A stretch of 64,000 nt of DNA from Pseudomonas lalucatii (GCF_018398425.1 NZ_JADPMV010000002.1:992001-1056000), one strand, 5' to 3'. Counted from the first letter of the stretch, positions 1-11,066 are shown. The notes: generated by a model not told the origin, from the sequence alone. Program-made: numbers and translations.

Positions 1-1
1 G

Positions 2-787
2 GACGGCCCACTGGAAAGCGCCGACGTGATCATCCTGCCAGCCTTCTGGGACGATTTCGACGCCCTCTGCCAGCGCCATCCCCAGGTGCTGGACTGGCTC
101 CGCACGCGCCACGCCGCCGGCAGCGCCATCTGCGGCGAAGCCACCGGGGTGTTCTGGATGGCCCAGGCCGGCCTGCTCGACGGCAAGGAGGCGACCACCT
201 ACTGGCGCTTCTTCAACGAGTTCACCGAGCGTTTTCCCAAGGTGCAGCTCAACCAGGACAAGCACCTGTCCGATGCCGACAACCTGTACTGCGCCGGCGG
301 CGTCACCTCGGCCTGCGACCTGTACATCTACCTGATCGAACGCTTCTGCGGCGCCGGCGTGGCCCAGGGCGTGGCCCGCGACATCCTCTATGAGGTGCAG
401 CGCAGCTATACCCCCGGGCGCATCGGCTTCGGCGGGCAGAAACTGCACCACGACCTGACCATACTGCAGATCCAGCAGTGGCTGGAGGAGCACTTCTGCG
501 ACAAGTTCCGCTTCGAGGACGTGTCCCGCGAACACGGCATGAGCATCCGCAACTTCATGCGCCGCTTTCAGGCCGCCACCGGCGACAAGCCCCTGCATTA
601 CCTGCAGCGCCTGCGCATCGAGACGGCCAAGGGCCTGCTCAGCGCCACCCGCAAGAGCATCAAGACCATCAGCTACGAAGTCGGCTATGACGACGCCAGC
701 TTCTTCGCCCGGCTATTCCGCCAGCACACCACGCTGTCGCCCAACCAGTACCGCCGGCAGTTCCAGCACAAGGACACCCACGCCTAG
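2..787 (+). CDS. GlxA-family AraC-type transcriptional regulator (5' end cut by window edge)
   Basis: The reading frame is open from base 2, so the real start lies upstream of the window. The visible N-terminal part resembles the end of a DJ-1/PfpI-like amidase domain: it has an ILPAFWDDF stretch and an ICGEATGVF stretch at the nucleophile-elbow position. The last ~100 residues are an AraC double helix-turn-helix domain, with LEDVS-like helix 1 and the typical KTISYEVGYDDASFFARLFR signature of the second HTH. This pairing defines GlxA/FtrA/ArgR-type regulators, which in pseudomonads often control amino-acid or quaternary-amine catabolism. The ligand and targets cannot be told from here. It faces zapE tail to tail. 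Family is confident; function is unassigned. Confidence 0.85.
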   Translation, partial: DGPLESADVIILPAFWDDFDALCQRHPQVLDWLRTRHAAGSAICGEATGVFWMAQAGLLDGKEATTYWRFFNEFTERFPKVQLNQDKHLSDADNLYCAGGVTSACDLYIYLIERFCGAGVAQGVARDILYEVQRSYTPGRIGFGGQKLHHDLTILQIQQWLEEHFCDKFRFEDVSREHGMSIRNFMRRFQAATGDKPLHYLQRLRIETAKGLLSATRKSIKTISYEVGYDDASFFARLFRQHTTLSPNQYRRQFQHKDTHA

Positions 788-797
788 GCCCGCGCAC

Positions 798-821
798 AAA
801 AAAGGCCACCCGCGGGCAGCC
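798..821 (-). terminator. Rho-independent terminator of zapE
   Basis: Read on the minus strand, a GC-rich imperfect hairpin (GGC..CCC / GGG..GCC) is followed directly by six T residues. It lies about 20 bp past the zapE stop codon and before the end of the convergent regulator. Confidence 0.5.
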
Positions 822-840
822 TCCTTGTACGCTCGGGCGC

Positions 841-1935
841 TCAGGGCTTGTGCGGCCGCGCCAGGAACTCGTGGGACTGCATCTCCAGCAGGCGGCTGAG
901 GGTGCGCTGAAACTCGAAGGTCAGGCGGCCGCCGGTATAGAGGTCCTTGAGCTCGACCTCGGCGGAGATGATCAGCTTGACGTTGCGGTCGTAGAACTCG
1001 TCCACCAGGTTGATGAAGCGCCGCGCCATGTCGTCCTTGGCCACGCCCATCTGCTCGACATTGGCCAGCAGCACGGCGTGGAAGATCTTGCCCAGCTCGA
1101 TGTAGTCGTTCTGGCTGCGCGGACCGTCGCACAGCTCGCGGAACTCGAACCAGGCCACGTCGTCGCCGACCTTGCGCGCGGTGATCGGCCGATTCTCGAT
1201 CATCAGCGCCTCGTTCTCCTGCACCGTGCAGTGCTCGGGCAGCAGGCTGCTGAAGCTCTTGTCCAGGCTCTCCTCGGCCGCCGCATCCAGCGGCCAGTGG
1301 AACAGTTCGGCCTGCTCCAGGGCGCGCAGGCGGTAGTCGACGCCGCTGTCGACGTTGACGATCTCGGTGTGCTCCTTGAGCAGGGCGATGGCCGGCAGGA
1401 AGCGCGCGCGCTGCAGGCCGTCCTTGTACAGGCCGTCCGGCACGATGTTGGAGGTCGCCACCAGGCTCACGCCGTTCTTGAACAACTCGTCCAGCAGGGT
1501 GGCGAGGATCATCGCGTCGGTGATGTCGGAGACGAAGAACTCGTCGAAGCAGATCACCCGCGCCTCGTCGGCGAACCGCTTGCCGATGATCACCAGCGGG
1601 TTCTTCTCGCCCTTGAGGGTCTTCATTTCCTCGTGCACCCGCTTCATGAAGCGGTGGAAGTGGGTGCGCATCTTCTGCTCGAACGGCAGCGCATCGAAGA
1701 AGGTGTCGACCAGGTAGGTCTTGCCGCGTCCGACCCCGCCCCAGAAGTACAGGCCCTTGACCGGCCCCTGGGGCCTGCGGGCGAACAGCTTGCCGAACAG
1801 CCCGGGCTTGCTCGCCTCGCCGGCGATCAGGTCGTCGTATAGGCGCTGCAGGTGGCGCACCGCAGTTTCCTGGGCCGCGTCATGGAAGAAGTCGGGGCGT
1901 TTGAGGTCTGCCTGGTAGCGCTCTAGGGGTGTCAT
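841..1935 (-). CDS. zapE: ZapE/AFG1-family cell-division ATPase
   Basis: This 364-residue protein belongs to the AFG1/ZapE P-loop ATPases, which in E. coli bind FtsZ and affect Z-ring stability under stress and low oxygen. A Walker A motif (GGVGRGKT) sits near residue 65. An ICFDEFFVSDITDAM stretch is the Walker B/sensor region, and an arginine-rich C-terminal segment follows. It starts at ATG with MTPLERYQADL, typical for the family, and has full length. It is transcribed alone, with trpS upstream on the same strand 139 bp away, so it may share read-through from trpS. The assignment is secure; the cellular role is known from other organisms. Confidence 0.93.
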   Translation of the reverse strand: MTPLERYQADLKRPDFFHDAAQETAVRHLQRLYDDLIAGEASKPGLFGKLFARRPQGPVKGLYFWGGVGRGKTYLVDTFFDALPFEQKMRTHFHRFMKRVHEEMKTLKGEKNPLVIIGKRFADEARVICFDEFFVSDITDAMILATLLDELFKNGVSLVATSNIVPDGLYKDGLQRARFLPAIALLKEHTEIVNVDSGVDYRLRALEQAELFHWPLDAAAEESLDKSFSSLLPEHCTVQENEALMIENRPITARKVGDDVAWFEFRELCDGPRSQNDYIELGKIFHAVLLANVEQMGVAKDDMARRFINLVDEFYDRNVKLIISAEVELKDLYTGGRLTFEFQRTLSRLLEMQSHEFLARPHKP

Positions 1936-2074
1936 ATTCGTTAGCTGGGCAACAAAAATGGGGCCGACACTTTAGCGACGCCCTCCGCGCTTGGCAATCG
2001 AGAGCATCGCCCATGGCGACGACGGCCCGGCCACGTCGCCGCCCCGCACGAGCGAGACGGCGACTGCGGATGAC

Positions 2075-3433
2075 CTAGCCGGCCAGCCCAGCGATGGCGT
2101 CGCGCAGGCGCAGCATGGCCGCGTCCAGCTCCTCGGGATCGGGATAGGCCGGGCTGTCGGCCAGGCACTCGCCGTCCAGCCAGAGGGTGAACTGGTCGCC
2201 CTCGTCCTCGCGCAGCTCCAGGGCGTCGGGGCCCTGGGCAACCAGCCTCTGGCTGATGGCGCCGACCAGCTTGGGATCGGCGAACGGGCGCGAGAGCAGC
2301 AGTTCATCGCCCTCGGCGGAGAGAAAGCGAAAACGGAAGCTGCCGTCCTGCTCGCGGAAGCTGACGAAGCGCGCGCTCTTGGCCGCCTTCTTCTTGGCGC
2401 TGGCGGCGACCTGCACCTGTTCGCGGAACGAGCGCAGGCCGACCGCCTCGCGCAGTTCGCCGAGGAAGGGCGTGGCTATCCTGCGCGCCTTGGCCGCGCC
2501 GGCCTGCAGCACGTCCTCCAGGTCGCCCGGTTTGGCGATCAGCGCCTGGTAGCGCTCGCGGGCCTCGCCCAGCTCGCCGTCGAGCAGCTGGAACAGGCGC
2601 TGCTTGGCCTCGCCCCAGGCCAGCCCGTCCAGCAGCTCGGCGCGGAACGCGGCCTGCTGCGCCGGCGTGGCGAAGGCCTGGTAGAGGGTGAACAGGTGGG
2701 CGCTGTCCGGGTCCTTGGCCTCGCCCGGGGCGCGCGAGTCGGTGACGATGCGGGCGACGGCGTCCTTGAGCTGCTTGGCGCTGCCGAACAAGGGGATGGT
2801 GTTGTCGTAGCTCTTGCTCATCTTGCGCCCGTCAAGGCCCGGCAGGGTCGCCACGTCTTCCTCGATCACCGCCTCGGGCAGGGTGAACAGCTCCCTGCCC
2901 TGGCCGAACAGGTGGTTAAAGCGCTGGGCGATGTCGCGGGCCATCTCCACGTGCTGGATCTGGTCGCGGCCGACCGGCACCCGGTGCGCGTTGAACATCA
3001 GGATGTCCGCCGCCATCAGCACCGGGTAGCTGAACAGGCCCATGGTCACGCCGGCATCCGGGTCCTCGCCGGCCTCGACATTCTTGTCCACCGAGGCCTT
3101 GTAGGCGTGGGCGCGGTTGAGCAGGCCCTTGCCGGCGACGCAGGTCAGCAGCCAGCACAGCTCGGGGATCTCGGGGATGTCGGACTGGCGGTAGAAGGTC
3201 GCCCTGTCGACGTCCAGGCCACAGGCCAGCCAGGTGGCGGCGATCTCCAAACGCGAACGCTGGATGCGCGCCGGGTCGTCGCATTTGATCAGGGCGTGGT
3301 AGTCGGCCAGGAAGTAGAAGGAATCGGCATCCGCGGCGCGGCTGGCGACTATGGCCGGGCGGATGGCGCCGGCGTAGTTGCCCAGATGGGGGGTGCCGGT
3401 GGTGGTGATGCCGGTGAGGATACGAGTGGTCAT
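2075..3433 (-). CDS. trpS: Tryptophanyl-tRNA synthetase, long form
   Basis: Class I aminoacyl-tRNA synthetase that charges tRNA-Trp in the cytoplasm. The ATP-binding HIGH-like motif is PHLGNY near residue 13 and the KMSKS loop is [10 protein letters not shown] near residue 195. I place the start at the ATG giving [11 protein letters not shown] because the Rossmann fold must begin here; an in-frame ATG 13 codons upstream would add only unstructured sequence. The protein has about 452 residues, roughly 110 more than the E. coli enzyme. The extra C-terminal part ([20 protein letters not shown] onward) is characteristic of a pseudomonad/gammaproteobacterial subgroup. The hydrolase gene upstream ends 46 bp away and may be co-transcribed. 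Confidence 0.95.
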   Translation of the reverse strand: MTTRILTGITTTGTPHLGNYAGAIRPAIVASRAADADSFYFLADYHALIKCDDPARIQRSRLEIAATWLACGLDVDRATFYRQSDIPEIPELCWLLTCVAGKGLLNRAHAYKASVDKNVEAGEDPDAGVTMGLFSYPVLMAADILMFNAHRVPVGRDQIQHVEMARDIAQRFNHLFGQGRELFTLPEAVIEEDVATLPGLDGRKMSKSYDNTIPLFGSAKQLKDAVARIVTDSRAPGEAKDPDSAHLFTLYQAFATPAQQAAFRAELLDGLAWGEAKQRLFQLLDGELGEARERYQALIAKPGDLEDVLQAGAAKARRIATPFLGELREAVGLRSFREQVQVAASAKKKAAKSARFVSFREQDGSFRFRFLSAEGDELLLSRPFADPKLVGAISQRLVAQGPDALELREDEGDQFTLWLDGECLADSPAYPDPEELDAAMLRLRDAIAGLAG

Positions 3434-3479
3434 GGCGTTCGCTTGTTGTCTGAGGCGCCTGGCAGGCGGCAATCGAAAG

Positions 3480-4109
3480 TCAGAGTCGCGGCGCGAGCAG
3501 TTCCTTGAGGTCGGTCAGCTTGCCGTGAAAAAAGTGCCCGCATTCTGCCACTTTCAGCAGCTCATGGGGACGCTGCAGCGCCGCCGACCAGTCATACACC
3601 GCCTGCGCCTCGATCACCTCGTCGTCCTCCGGCTGGATCAGGGTCAGCGGGCAGCGCGCGGCCGCCGGGTGCTCGGCGCTCAGGCGCTGCACCGCTGGCG
3701 CCACCATGAACAGGTGGGCCGGCTCGATACCCTGGTGTTCCAGGCGGGCGCCCAGGCTGGCGGCGACGAAACCGCCGAAGGAGAAGCCCAGCAGGGTCAG
3801 GGGCAGCTGCGGATACCGGTCACGCAACCACTGCGCCGCGGCCTCGGCGTCGTCGATCTCGCCGCCGCCCAGGTCATGGCTGCCGGCGCTGGCACCGACG
3901 CCCCGGTAGTTGAAGCGCAGCGTGGCCAGGCCGGCGTCGCGGGCGGTGCGCTGCAGGGTCGAGACCACCTTGTTGAGCATGGTGCCGCCCTGCACCGGAT
4001 TGGGGTGGCAGATCAACGCCACGCCCCGGGCGTCGGCCACGGCGAGGGACAGGGCTTCCAGCTGGCCGCAGGGGCCATCGATGAAGAGAGGGGTTTCGCG
4101 ACTGAGCAA
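3480..4109 (-). CDS. Small alpha/beta hydrolase (PA4440-like, dienelactone-hydrolase fold)
   Basis: A 209-residue alpha/beta hydrolase. The oxyanion region is [10 protein letters not shown], then an FNYRGVGAS strand-turn, then a nucleophile elbow GFSFGG with serine at its centre. Late acidic and histidine residues ([15 protein letters not shown]) fit the Asp and His of a triad. Relatives are annotated only as hydrolases or dienelactone-hydrolase-like proteins, and the substrate is unknown. The gene precedes trpS on the same strand and is divergent from zapG across a 140-bp region. Fold confident, function not. Confidence 0.85.
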   Translation of the reverse strand: MLSRETPLFIDGPCGQLEALSLAVADARGVALICHPNPVQGGTMLNKVVSTLQRTARDAGLATLRFNYRGVGASAGSHDLGGGEIDDAEAAAQWLRDRYPQLPLTLLGFSFGGFVAASLGARLEHQGIEPAHLFMVAPAVQRLSAEHPAAARCPLTLIQPEDDEVIEAQAVYDWSAALQRPHELLKVAECGHFFHGKLTDLKELLAPRL

Positions 4110-4249
4110 CGGTTAACTCCGTGACCCCAGGCAGGGTCGACACGTCTAGCTGACAGCCTGCGCCGCACACATCCGGGCATTGCATTGCGGTATACAGCGC
4201 AGGTTCGAGCCGTTAACGTAAAGCAAAGCCGTTTAGAGAGGAAGGACTC

Positions 4250-4690
4250 GTGGAACAGACACTCACAGCCTGGCTGGTGCCAGCCCTCACCCTGGTAGTC
4301 GGTGTCGCCATCGGCTTCCTGATCGCCCGCCTGGCCCCCAATGCGGCGCCAAACCGCACGCAGCGCCGGCTGGACGAAATCCAGTCGCGCTTCGACGCCT
4401 ACCAGAGCGAGGTGGTGACCCACTTCAACACCACCGCCAGCCTGGTGAAGAAGCTCAGCCAGAGCCAGCAGGAGGTGCAACAGCACCTGTCCGAAGGCGC
4501 CAACCGCCTGGCCCTGGACGAGCTGACCCGGCAGCGCCTGCTGGCCACCCTGCTCGCCAGCGAGGGCGGCGAGAAGCGCGAGCGCCTGAAGGCGCCGGCG
4601 CACCAGGAAATGCCCAAGGACTATGCGCCGAAAAGTGCCGATGTACCGGGCATGCTCGACGAAAGCTACGGCCTGAAGAACAAGAAGTAA
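4250..4690 (+). CDS. zapG: ZapG/YhcB inner-membrane protein (DUF1043)
   Basis: A 146-residue protein with one N-terminal transmembrane helix (about residues 6-27, WLVPALTLVVGVAIGFLIA). A long coiled-coil-rich cytoplasmic part follows, with the family stretch FDAYQSEVVTHFNTTASLV. E. coli YhcB/ZapG links cell division, peptidoglycan and envelope lipid synthesis. The start is a GTG at 4250, preceded by a strong purine-rich ribosome site (GAGAGGAAGGA), which decides the start. A strong terminator follows at 4736-4769. Family confident, mechanism not established. Confidence 0.92.
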   Translation: MEQTLTAWLVPALTLVVGVAIGFLIARLAPNAAPNRTQRRLDEIQSRFDAYQSEVVTHFNTTASLVKKLSQSQQEVQQHLSEGANRLALDELTRQRLLATLLASEGGEKRERLKAPAHQEMPKDYAPKSADVPGMLDESYGLKNKK

Positions 4691-4735
4691 CGCCTGCCGG
4701 CACAAGCGGAAACACCCGCACCGATGTCCGCAACA

Positions 4736-4769
4736 CGAAAAAGCCCCGCTCGAGAGCGGGGCTTTTTCG
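4736..4769. terminator. Bidirectional rho-independent terminator between zapG and cysNC
   Basis: A perfect stem CGAAAAAGCCCCGCT / AGCGGGGCTTTTTCG closes a short CGAG loop. A-run on one side and T-run on the other let it end both the plus-strand zapG transcript and the minus-strand cysDNC transcript, whose stop codon is 16 bp away. Confidence 0.93.
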
Positions 4770-4784
4770 TTGCCGGGCGGACGC

Positions 4785-6686
4785 TTAGATCGCGCCGCGC
4801 TCGCGCAGCAGCGCCAGCACTTGCTTGACCCCCTCCTCCACCGACAGGCTCTGGGTATCGATCACCAGATCGGCATCCAGCGGCACGTCGTAGGCGAAGG
4901 ACTCGCCCGGGATGTTGTCGCCCTCCGCGGCGTACAGGCCCTGCGGATCGCGCTCGCGGCAGGCCTGCGGCGAGGCCTGGACGTACACGGTGATCAGGCG
5001 CTCGGCGCCGATCAGCGCCCTGGCCTGCTCGCGCCCCTCGGCGTCCGGGGCGACGAAGGCGGCCAGGGTCAACAGGCCGGCCTCGTTGAACTGCCGCGCC
5101 ACGTGGGCGGCACGACGCCAGTTCTCGGTACGCCCGCTGCGATCCTGGGGCAGGCCCTTGTTCAGGTCGTGGCGCAGGTTCTGGCCGTCCAGCACGTAGA
5201 CCGCGCGGCCCATGTCGAACAGCTTGCGCTCCACGGCGTAGGCCAGGGTGCTCTTGCCGGCGCCGGACAGGCCGCTGAACAGCACGGTGGCCGGCTGCTG
5301 GCCGAAGCGTGCGGCGCGCTCCTCGGTGGCGACGTGGGCCAACTTGCCGTGATGACCCTGGACGCTCTGCGCGGCGCGCGGCTCGGCCACGATCATGCCG
5401 GCGCCGACCGTGCCGTTGGTCAGGCGATCGATCACGATAAAAGCGCCGGTGGTGCGGTTGTAGTCATAGCCGTCGAGGGCGATCGGCGCATCCAGGGCGA
5501 TCTTGACCTTGCCGATCTCGTTGAGCTGCAGGCTGCTGGCCGCGCCCTGTTCCAAGGTATTCACATCGACCCGGTGGGCGATGGTGGCGATGGTCCCCGG
5601 CACGTAGCTGGTGGCCCGCTTGATGTCGTACTTCTTGCCCGGCAGCATCGGCTCCTCGGCCATCCATACCAGCATGGCGTCGAAGCTGTCGCGGATCTGC
5701 GGACGGTTGTCGGCATGCACCAGCATGTCGCCGCGGGACACGTCGATCTCGTCTTCCAGGGTCAGGGTGATCGCCTGGCCCGGCCCGGCCTGCTCCAGCT
5801 CGCCCTCGAAGGTGACGATGGACTTGACCCTGCTGCCCTTGCCCGACGGCAACACCACCACCTCGTCGCCCTTGTGCACGATGCCGCTGGCCAGGGTGCC
5901 GGCGAAGCCGCGGAAGTTCAGGTTCGGCCGGTTGACGTACTGCACCGGGAAGCGCATGTCGTCGAAGTTGCGGTCGCCGGCGACCTCCACGGTCTCGAGG
6001 ATCTCCATCAAGGACTGGCCCTCGTACCAAGGCGAGCGCGCGGACTTGTTGACCACGTTGTCGCCCTTGAGCGCGGACATCGGCACGAAGTGCAGGGTGG
6101 TCGGCTTGAGGTCGACACGCTCGGCGAACTTCAGGTAGTCGGCCTTGATCTGCTCGAACACGCCCTGATCGAAGTCCTTGAGGTCCATCTTGTTGACCGC
6201 GACGACTATGTGCTTGATGCCCAGCAGCGAGGTGATGAAGCTGTGCCGCTTGGTCTGGGTCTGCACGCCGTAGCGCGCATCGACCAGGATGATCGCCAGG
6301 TCGCAGGTCGAGGCGCCGGTGGCCATGTTGCGGGTGTACTGCTCGTGGCCCGGCGTGTCGGCGATGATGAACTTGCGCTTGGCCGTGCTGAAGTAGCGGT
6401 AGGCCACGTCGATGGTGATGCCCTGCTCGCGCTCGGCCTGCAGGCCGTCGACCAGCAGCGCCAGATCGACGTCCTCGCCGGTGGTGCCGACCTTCTTCGA
6501 GTCGCGGGTGATGGCCTCCAGGTGATCCTCGTAGATCATCTTGGAGTCGTGCAGCAGGCGCCCGATCAGGGTGCTCTTGCCGTCGTCGACGTTGCCGCAG
6601 GTGAGGAAGCGCAGCAGTTCCTTGCGTTCGTGCTGGGCCAGGTAGGCGAGGATGTCCTCGCCGATCAAATCAGACTGATGACTCAT
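4785..6686 (-). CDS. cysNC: Bifunctional sulfate adenylyltransferase subunit 1 / APS kinase
   Basis: A 633-residue fusion of CysN and CysC. The N-terminal GTPase half has GNVDDGKS (31-38), DTPGHEQY and NKMD motifs, followed by EF-Tu-like beta-barrels. With CysD it makes adenosine 5'-phosphosulfate, driven by GTP hydrolysis. The C-terminal APS kinase half has its own P-loop (GLSGAGKST, near residue 470) and a [13 protein letters not shown] region, and makes PAPS. In assimilation by pseudomonads APS itself can be reduced, so the kinase arm mainly supplies PAPS. The gene follows cysD by 12 bp and ends at a shared terminator. Length and domain order are normal for Pseudomonas. Confidence 0.96.
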   Translation of the reverse strand: MSHQSDLIGEDILAYLAQHERKELLRFLTCGNVDDGKSTLIGRLLHDSKMIYEDHLEAITRDSKKVGTTGEDVDLALLVDGLQAEREQGITIDVAYRYFSTAKRKFIIADTPGHEQYTRNMATGASTCDLAIILVDARYGVQTQTKRHSFITSLLGIKHIVVAVNKMDLKDFDQGVFEQIKADYLKFAERVDLKPTTLHFVPMSALKGDNVVNKSARSPWYEGQSLMEILETVEVAGDRNFDDMRFPVQYVNRPNLNFRGFAGTLASGIVHKGDEVVVLPSGKGSRVKSIVTFEGELEQAGPGQAITLTLEDEIDVSRGDMLVHADNRPQIRDSFDAMLVWMAEEPMLPGKKYDIKRATSYVPGTIATIAHRVDVNTLEQGAASSLQLNEIGKVKIALDAPIALDGYDYNRTTGAFIVIDRLTNGTVGAGMIVAEPRAAQSVQGHHGKLAHVATEERAARFGQQPATVLFSGLSGAGKSTLAYAVERKLFDMGRAVYVLDGQNLRHDLNKGLPQDRSGRTENWRRAAHVARQFNEAGLLTLAAFVAPDAEGREQARALIGAERLITVYVQASPQACRERDPQGLYAAEGDNIPGESFAYDVPLDADLVIDTQSLSVEEGVKQVLALLRERGAI

Positions 6687-6698
6687 GGTGCGGAATCC

Positions 6699-7616
6699 TT
6701 AGAAGTAGCCCTGGCGTTTTTTCTCTTCCATCGAACCGGCGGCGTCGTGGTCGATGACCCGGCCCTGGCGCTCCGAGGTGCGGGTCAGGAGCATCTCCTG
6801 GATGATCTCCGGCAGGGTCGTGGCGGTGGATTCCACCGCGCCGGTCAGCGGGTAGCAACCGAGGGTACGGAAGCGCACCATCTTCTTGGTGATGCGGGCC
6901 TTCTCCTCGTCCGACAGGTGCTCGAGGATGCGCTCGTCGTCGATCATGATCAGGGTGCCGTTCTTCTCGATCACCTCGCGCTCGGCGGCGAAGTACAGCG
7001 GCACGATCGGGATCTGCTCCAGGTAGATGTACTGCCAGATGTCCAGCTCGGTCCAGTTGGACAGCGGGAACACGCGGATCGACTCGCCCTTCTTGACCTT
7101 GCCGTTGTACACGTTCCACAGCTCGGGGCGCTGGTTCTTCGGGTCCCAGCGGTGCTTGCTGTCGCGGAAGGAGTAGACGCGCTCCTTGGCCCGGGACTTC
7201 TCCTCGTCGCGCCGGGCACCGCCGAAGGCGGCATCGAAGCCGTACTTGTCCAGCGCCTGCTTGAGGCCCTCGGTCTTCATCACGTCGGTGTGCTTGGCAC
7301 TGCCGTAGGTGAAGGGGTTCATGTCCTGGGCCACACCATCGGGGTTGATGTGGGTGAGCAGGTCCAGTCCATACTCGTTGACCATCTGCTCGCGGAAGCG
7401 GTACATCTCCTGAAACTTCCAACGGGTATCGACGTGCAGCACCGGGAACGGCAGCTTGCCGGGAAAGAACGCCTTGCGCGCCAGATGCAGCATCACGGCG
7501 GAGTCTTTACCGATGGAATAGAGCATCACCGGGTTGTCGAATTCGGCGGCCACTTCACGAATGATGTGGATACTCTCCGCCTCCAGCTGTTTGAGGTGCG
7601 TCAGTTTGTCGAGCAT
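6699..7616 (-). CDS. cysD: Sulfate adenylyltransferase subunit 2 (PP-loop ATP sulfurylase)
   Basis: A 305-residue protein of the adenine-nucleotide alpha-hydrolase fold with the PP-loop SIGKDS near residue 34. The remaining family blocks are present ([27 protein letters not shown]). It catalyses adenylylation of sulfate as a CysD-CysN heterodimer, the entry step of sulfate assimilation. The gene is first of the cysD-cysNC operon, with a 12-bp gap to cysNC. An AT-rich upstream stretch suggests an activator-dependent promoter, and CysB is the expected regulator. Confidence 0.96.
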   Translation of the reverse strand: MLDKLTHLKQLEAESIHIIREVAAEFDNPVMLYSIGKDSAVMLHLARKAFFPGKLPFPVLHVDTRWKFQEMYRFREQMVNEYGLDLLTHINPDGVAQDMNPFTYGSAKHTDVMKTEGLKQALDKYGFDAAFGGARRDEEKSRAKERVYSFRDSKHRWDPKNQRPELWNVYNGKVKKGESIRVFPLSNWTELDIWQYIYLEQIPIVPLYFAAEREVIEKNGTLIMIDDERILEHLSDEEKARITKKMVRFRTLGCYPLTGAVESTATTLPEIIQEMLLTRTSERQGRVIDHDAAGSMEEKKRQGYF

Positions 7617-7686
7617 GGCTACTCACGGATTGCTGAGTGATTGGGCCGGCGGGCCGGGGGGACGAGGCCGCACTCTAGCACGACAC

Positions 7687-7735
7687 AAGCTTCTATACAG
7701 GCGAGCAGTTAGATCAAAAAAATCTAGCTTTATGC
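7687..7735 (-). promoter_or_regulatory. Candidate cysD promoter and AT-rich activator site
   Basis: On the minus strand a TATAGA hexamer lies 17 bp downstream of TTTTTG, directly below an AT-rich tract that contains the inverted repeat TAGAT/ATCTA around a run of seven Ts. AT-rich DNA just upstream of a poor -35 is the usual arrangement at CysB-activated promoters. CysB consensus is too loose to call a site by eye. Confidence 0.35.
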
Positions 7736-7809
7736 CGGCAGTTTCGCACGCCCGAGGCGCGCCGCCCCCCCCGCTCACCCTGGAGTCCCCGGCCGGCAGG
7801 CCATGCCGA

Positions 7810-7841
7810 GACAGGGGAAGGGCGCGGCGCCCGCCCCTGTC
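7810..7841 (-). terminator. Large GC hairpin after the Nif3-like gene
   Basis: An 8-bp outer stem GACAGGGG/CCCCTGTC encloses an inner GGGC/GCCC stem, 10 bp beyond the minus-strand stop codon of the Nif3-like gene. There is no T-run, so it may stabilise the 3' end or aid Rho rather than act as an intrinsic terminator. Confidence 0.4.
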
Positions 7842-7850
7842 GCACCTGGC

Positions 7851-8609
7851 TCAGACCGGGTTGGGACAATCGATGAAGCGGTGCTCCAGGGCGAAGCGCC
7901 GCGCCAGGTAGTCGCCCAGGGCCTGGACACCGTAGCGCTCGGTGGCGTGGTGACCGGCGGCGATGAAGCTGATGCCGTTCTCCCGGGCACTATGGACGGT
8001 CTGCTCGGAAGCCTCCCCGGTCAGGTACAGGTCCACCCCGGCGGCGATCGCCTGGTCGATGTAGCCCTGGCCGCCGCCGGTGCACCAGCCGACCCGGCGG
8101 ACCAGGCCCGCCCCCTCGACCAGCAGCGGCTCGCGGCCGAGCACCTGCCCCACCCGCCGGGCAAAATCACGGGCGCTCATGGGCTCGGCCAGGGAGCCGA
8201 GCAGCCCGACGGTGCGCGGGTTGTCCGGCTCCAGCGGCCCCTCGACGGTGATCCCCAGCTGTTGCGCCAGCTGCACGTTGTTGCCGACCTCTGGATGCAG
8301 GTCCAGCGGCAGGTGATAGGCCAGCAGGCTGATATCGTGACTCAGCAGGGCCTTCAGGCGGCGCTGCTTCATGCCGACGACGCAGGGGTTCTCGCCCTTC
8401 CAGAAATAGCCGTGGTGCACCAGCAGCACATCGGCGTCGGCCTCGACCGCGGCATCGACCAGCGCCTGGCTGGCGGTGACGCCGCTGACGATGCGCCGCA
8501 CCTGCGGCCGGCCCTCGACCTGCAGGCCGTTCGGGCAGTAGTCGCCGATGCGCGCCGCATCCAGGTAGCGCTGCGCCTCTTCCACCAGGGTCGTCAGGGC
8601 AATGGCCAT
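7851..8609 (-). CDS. Nif3-like dinuclear metal-centre protein (YbgI family)
   Basis: A 252-residue member of the Nif3/YbgI family. These proteins form toroidal hexamers with a two-metal site; family members are linked to GTP cyclohydrolase I type 2-like chemistry, but the substrate is generally unknown. Metal-ligand blocks are visible: LLVHHGYFW near the N-terminal third, AYHLPLDLHPEVGNN after it, and a C-terminal GHHATERYGV block. I use the ATG at 8609 because GGAGAG stands 8 bp before it; an in-frame ATG five codons upstream overlaps that site. It is divergent from algW. Confidence 0.88.
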   Translation of the reverse strand: MAIALTTLVEEAQRYLDAARIGDYCPNGLQVEGRPQVRRIVSGVTASQALVDAAVEADADVLLVHHGYFWKGENPCVVGMKQRRLKALLSHDISLLAYHLPLDLHPEVGNNVQLAQQLGITVEGPLEPDNPRTVGLLGSLAEPMSARDFARRVGQVLGREPLLVEGAGLVRRVGWCTGGGQGYIDQAIAAGVDLYLTGEASEQTVHSARENGISFIAAGHHATERYGVQALGDYLARRFALEHRFIDCPNPV

Positions 8610-8661
8610 GCAGATTCTCTCCAACTGTTACCGGGCGCTGATTTATTGGCGGGCGCCCCTC

Positions 8662-8667
8662 TATAAT
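8662..8667 (+). promoter_or_regulatory. Candidate -10 element of the algW promoter
   Basis: A perfect TATAAT lies 53 bp before the chosen algW start. The hexamer 17 bp upstream (TGATTT) is only a weak -35. It fits a housekeeping sigma-70 promoter in the Nif3-like/algW divergent region. Confidence 0.45.
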
Positions 8668-8719
8668 GGCGCACCTTAAAGGGGCCCCAAGGCCCTCGCA
8701 ACCCTCAGGATTTTCATCG

Positions 8720-9862
<1,143 letters not shown>

Positions 9863-9883
9863 GCACCAGCCGTGCCGTAACGA

Positions 9884-9921
9884 AAAAGCCGGAGCCGCTT
9901 GCGCGCCTCCGGCTTTGTTTT
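9884..9921. terminator. Rho-independent terminator between algW and hisC
   Basis: The stem AAAGCCGGAG/CTCCGGCTTT has a 12-base loop. T-rich sequence (GTTTT) follows on the plus strand and an A-run on the other side, so it can serve both algW and the convergent his operon. Confidence 0.85.
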
Positions 9922-9938
9922 ACCCGCAGGCCCGCACC

Positions 9939-10991
9939 CTAGAGTGCGCCCAGCGCATCCAGCAGTGCCTGGTTCTGCTCCGGCGTACCGATGCTGATGC
10001 GCAGGAACTGGGCGATCCGCGCCTGCTTGAAGTGGCGCACTATCACCCCCTGCTCGCGCAACCGCGCTGCCAGTTCGGCGGCATCGCGCTGCGGGTGGCG
10101 GGCGAAGACGAAGTTGGCGGCCGACGGCAGCACCTCGAAGCCCAGGCCCTGTAGACCGACCACCACCGCCTCGCGACTGGCGATCACCGCGGCGCAGGTC
10201 TTGTCGAAGTACGCGCGATCCTCGAAGGCCGCGGCCGCACCGGCGAGCGCCAGGCGATCCAGGGGGTAGGAGTTGAAGCTGTTCTTGATCCGCTCCAGCG
10301 CCTCGATCAGCTCGGGGTGGCCGACCGCCAGGCCGACCCGCAGGCCGGCCAGGGAACGCGACTTGGACAGGGTCTGGGTCACCAGCAGGTTCGGGTAGCG
10401 GTCGACTAGGGCAATCGCGCTCTGCCCACCGAAGTCGATGTAGGCCTCGTCCACCAGCACCACGCTGTCCGGGTTGGCCTGCAGCAGTCGCTCGATGGCC
10501 TCCAGGGCCAGGAGGCAGCCGGTTGGAGCATTGGGGTTGGGGAAGATGATGCCGCCATTGGGCCGGGCGTAGTCCTCGACGCGGATCTGGAAGCGCTCGT
10601 CCAGCTCGACGGTCTCGAAGGGAATGCCGTACAGGCCGCAGTAGACCGGGTAGAAGCTGTAGGTGACGTCCGGGAACAGCAGCGGCTCGCCGTGCTGGAA
10701 CAGGCCATGGAAGGCGTGGGCCAGCACCTCGTCGGAGCCGTTGCCGACGAACACCTGATCGGTCTGAATCCCGTAGTAGTCGGCCACCGCCTGCTTCAGC
10801 CGGTCGCCATTGGGGTCCGGATACAGGCGCAGGCTGTCGTTCAGCTCGGCCTGCATCGCCGCGAGGGCCCTGGGCGACGGGCCGTAGGGGTTCTCGTTGG
10901 TATTGAGCTTGACCAGCCTGCTCAGCTTGGGCTGCTCACCCGGCACATAGGGCACCAGGTCCCTAACGAAGGGGCTCCAGAACTTGCTCAT
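9939..10991 (-). CDS. hisC: Histidinol-phosphate aminotransferase
   Basis: A 350-residue class II PLP-dependent aminotransferase that converts imidazole-acetol phosphate to histidinol phosphate in histidine synthesis. It shows the family start ([15 protein letters not shown]), a PNPNAPTG substrate/cofactor block, DEAYIDF, and the PLP-binding lysine in [12 protein letters not shown] (Lys210). It lies at the end of the minus-strand hisG-hisD-hisC set, 75 bp after hisD, and just before the terminator shared with algW. Pseudomonads often carry a second hisC elsewhere; this copy is the his-linked one. Confidence 0.95.
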   Translation of the reverse strand: MSKFWSPFVRDLVPYVPGEQPKLSRLVKLNTNENPYGPSPRALAAMQAELNDSLRLYPDPNGDRLKQAVADYYGIQTDQVFVGNGSDEVLAHAFHGLFQHGEPLLFPDVTYSFYPVYCGLYGIPFETVELDERFQIRVEDYARPNGGIIFPNPNAPTGCLLALEAIERLLQANPDSVVLVDEAYIDFGGQSAIALVDRYPNLLVTQTLSKSRSLAGLRVGLAVGHPELIEALERIKNSFNSYPLDRLALAGAAAAFEDRAYFDKTCAAVIASREAVVVGLQGLGFEVLPSAANFVFARHPQRDAAELAARLREQGVIVRHFKQARIAQFLRISIGTPEQNQALLDALGAL

Positions 10992-11066
10992 CCGCCCTTC
11001 TCTCCTCGAGTTCGTTGCATTTGTGATGGGTTACGCCTGCGGCGAACCTCGGCGGTACCACCCATC

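Noticed and set aside
2015..2040. GGCGACG/CGTCGCC hairpin between trpS and zapE
   Set aside because: Seven base pairs with a 12-base loop and no T-run, in very GC-rich DNA where such stems are common; not enough to call a terminator.
4770..7640. 956-codon open frame on the plus strand opposite cysNC and cysD
   Set aside because: It is exactly antisense to two well-conserved genes. Codons ending in G/C leave the opposite frame free of stops. The translation is a Leu/Val/Gly/His/Asp-rich mix with no domain.
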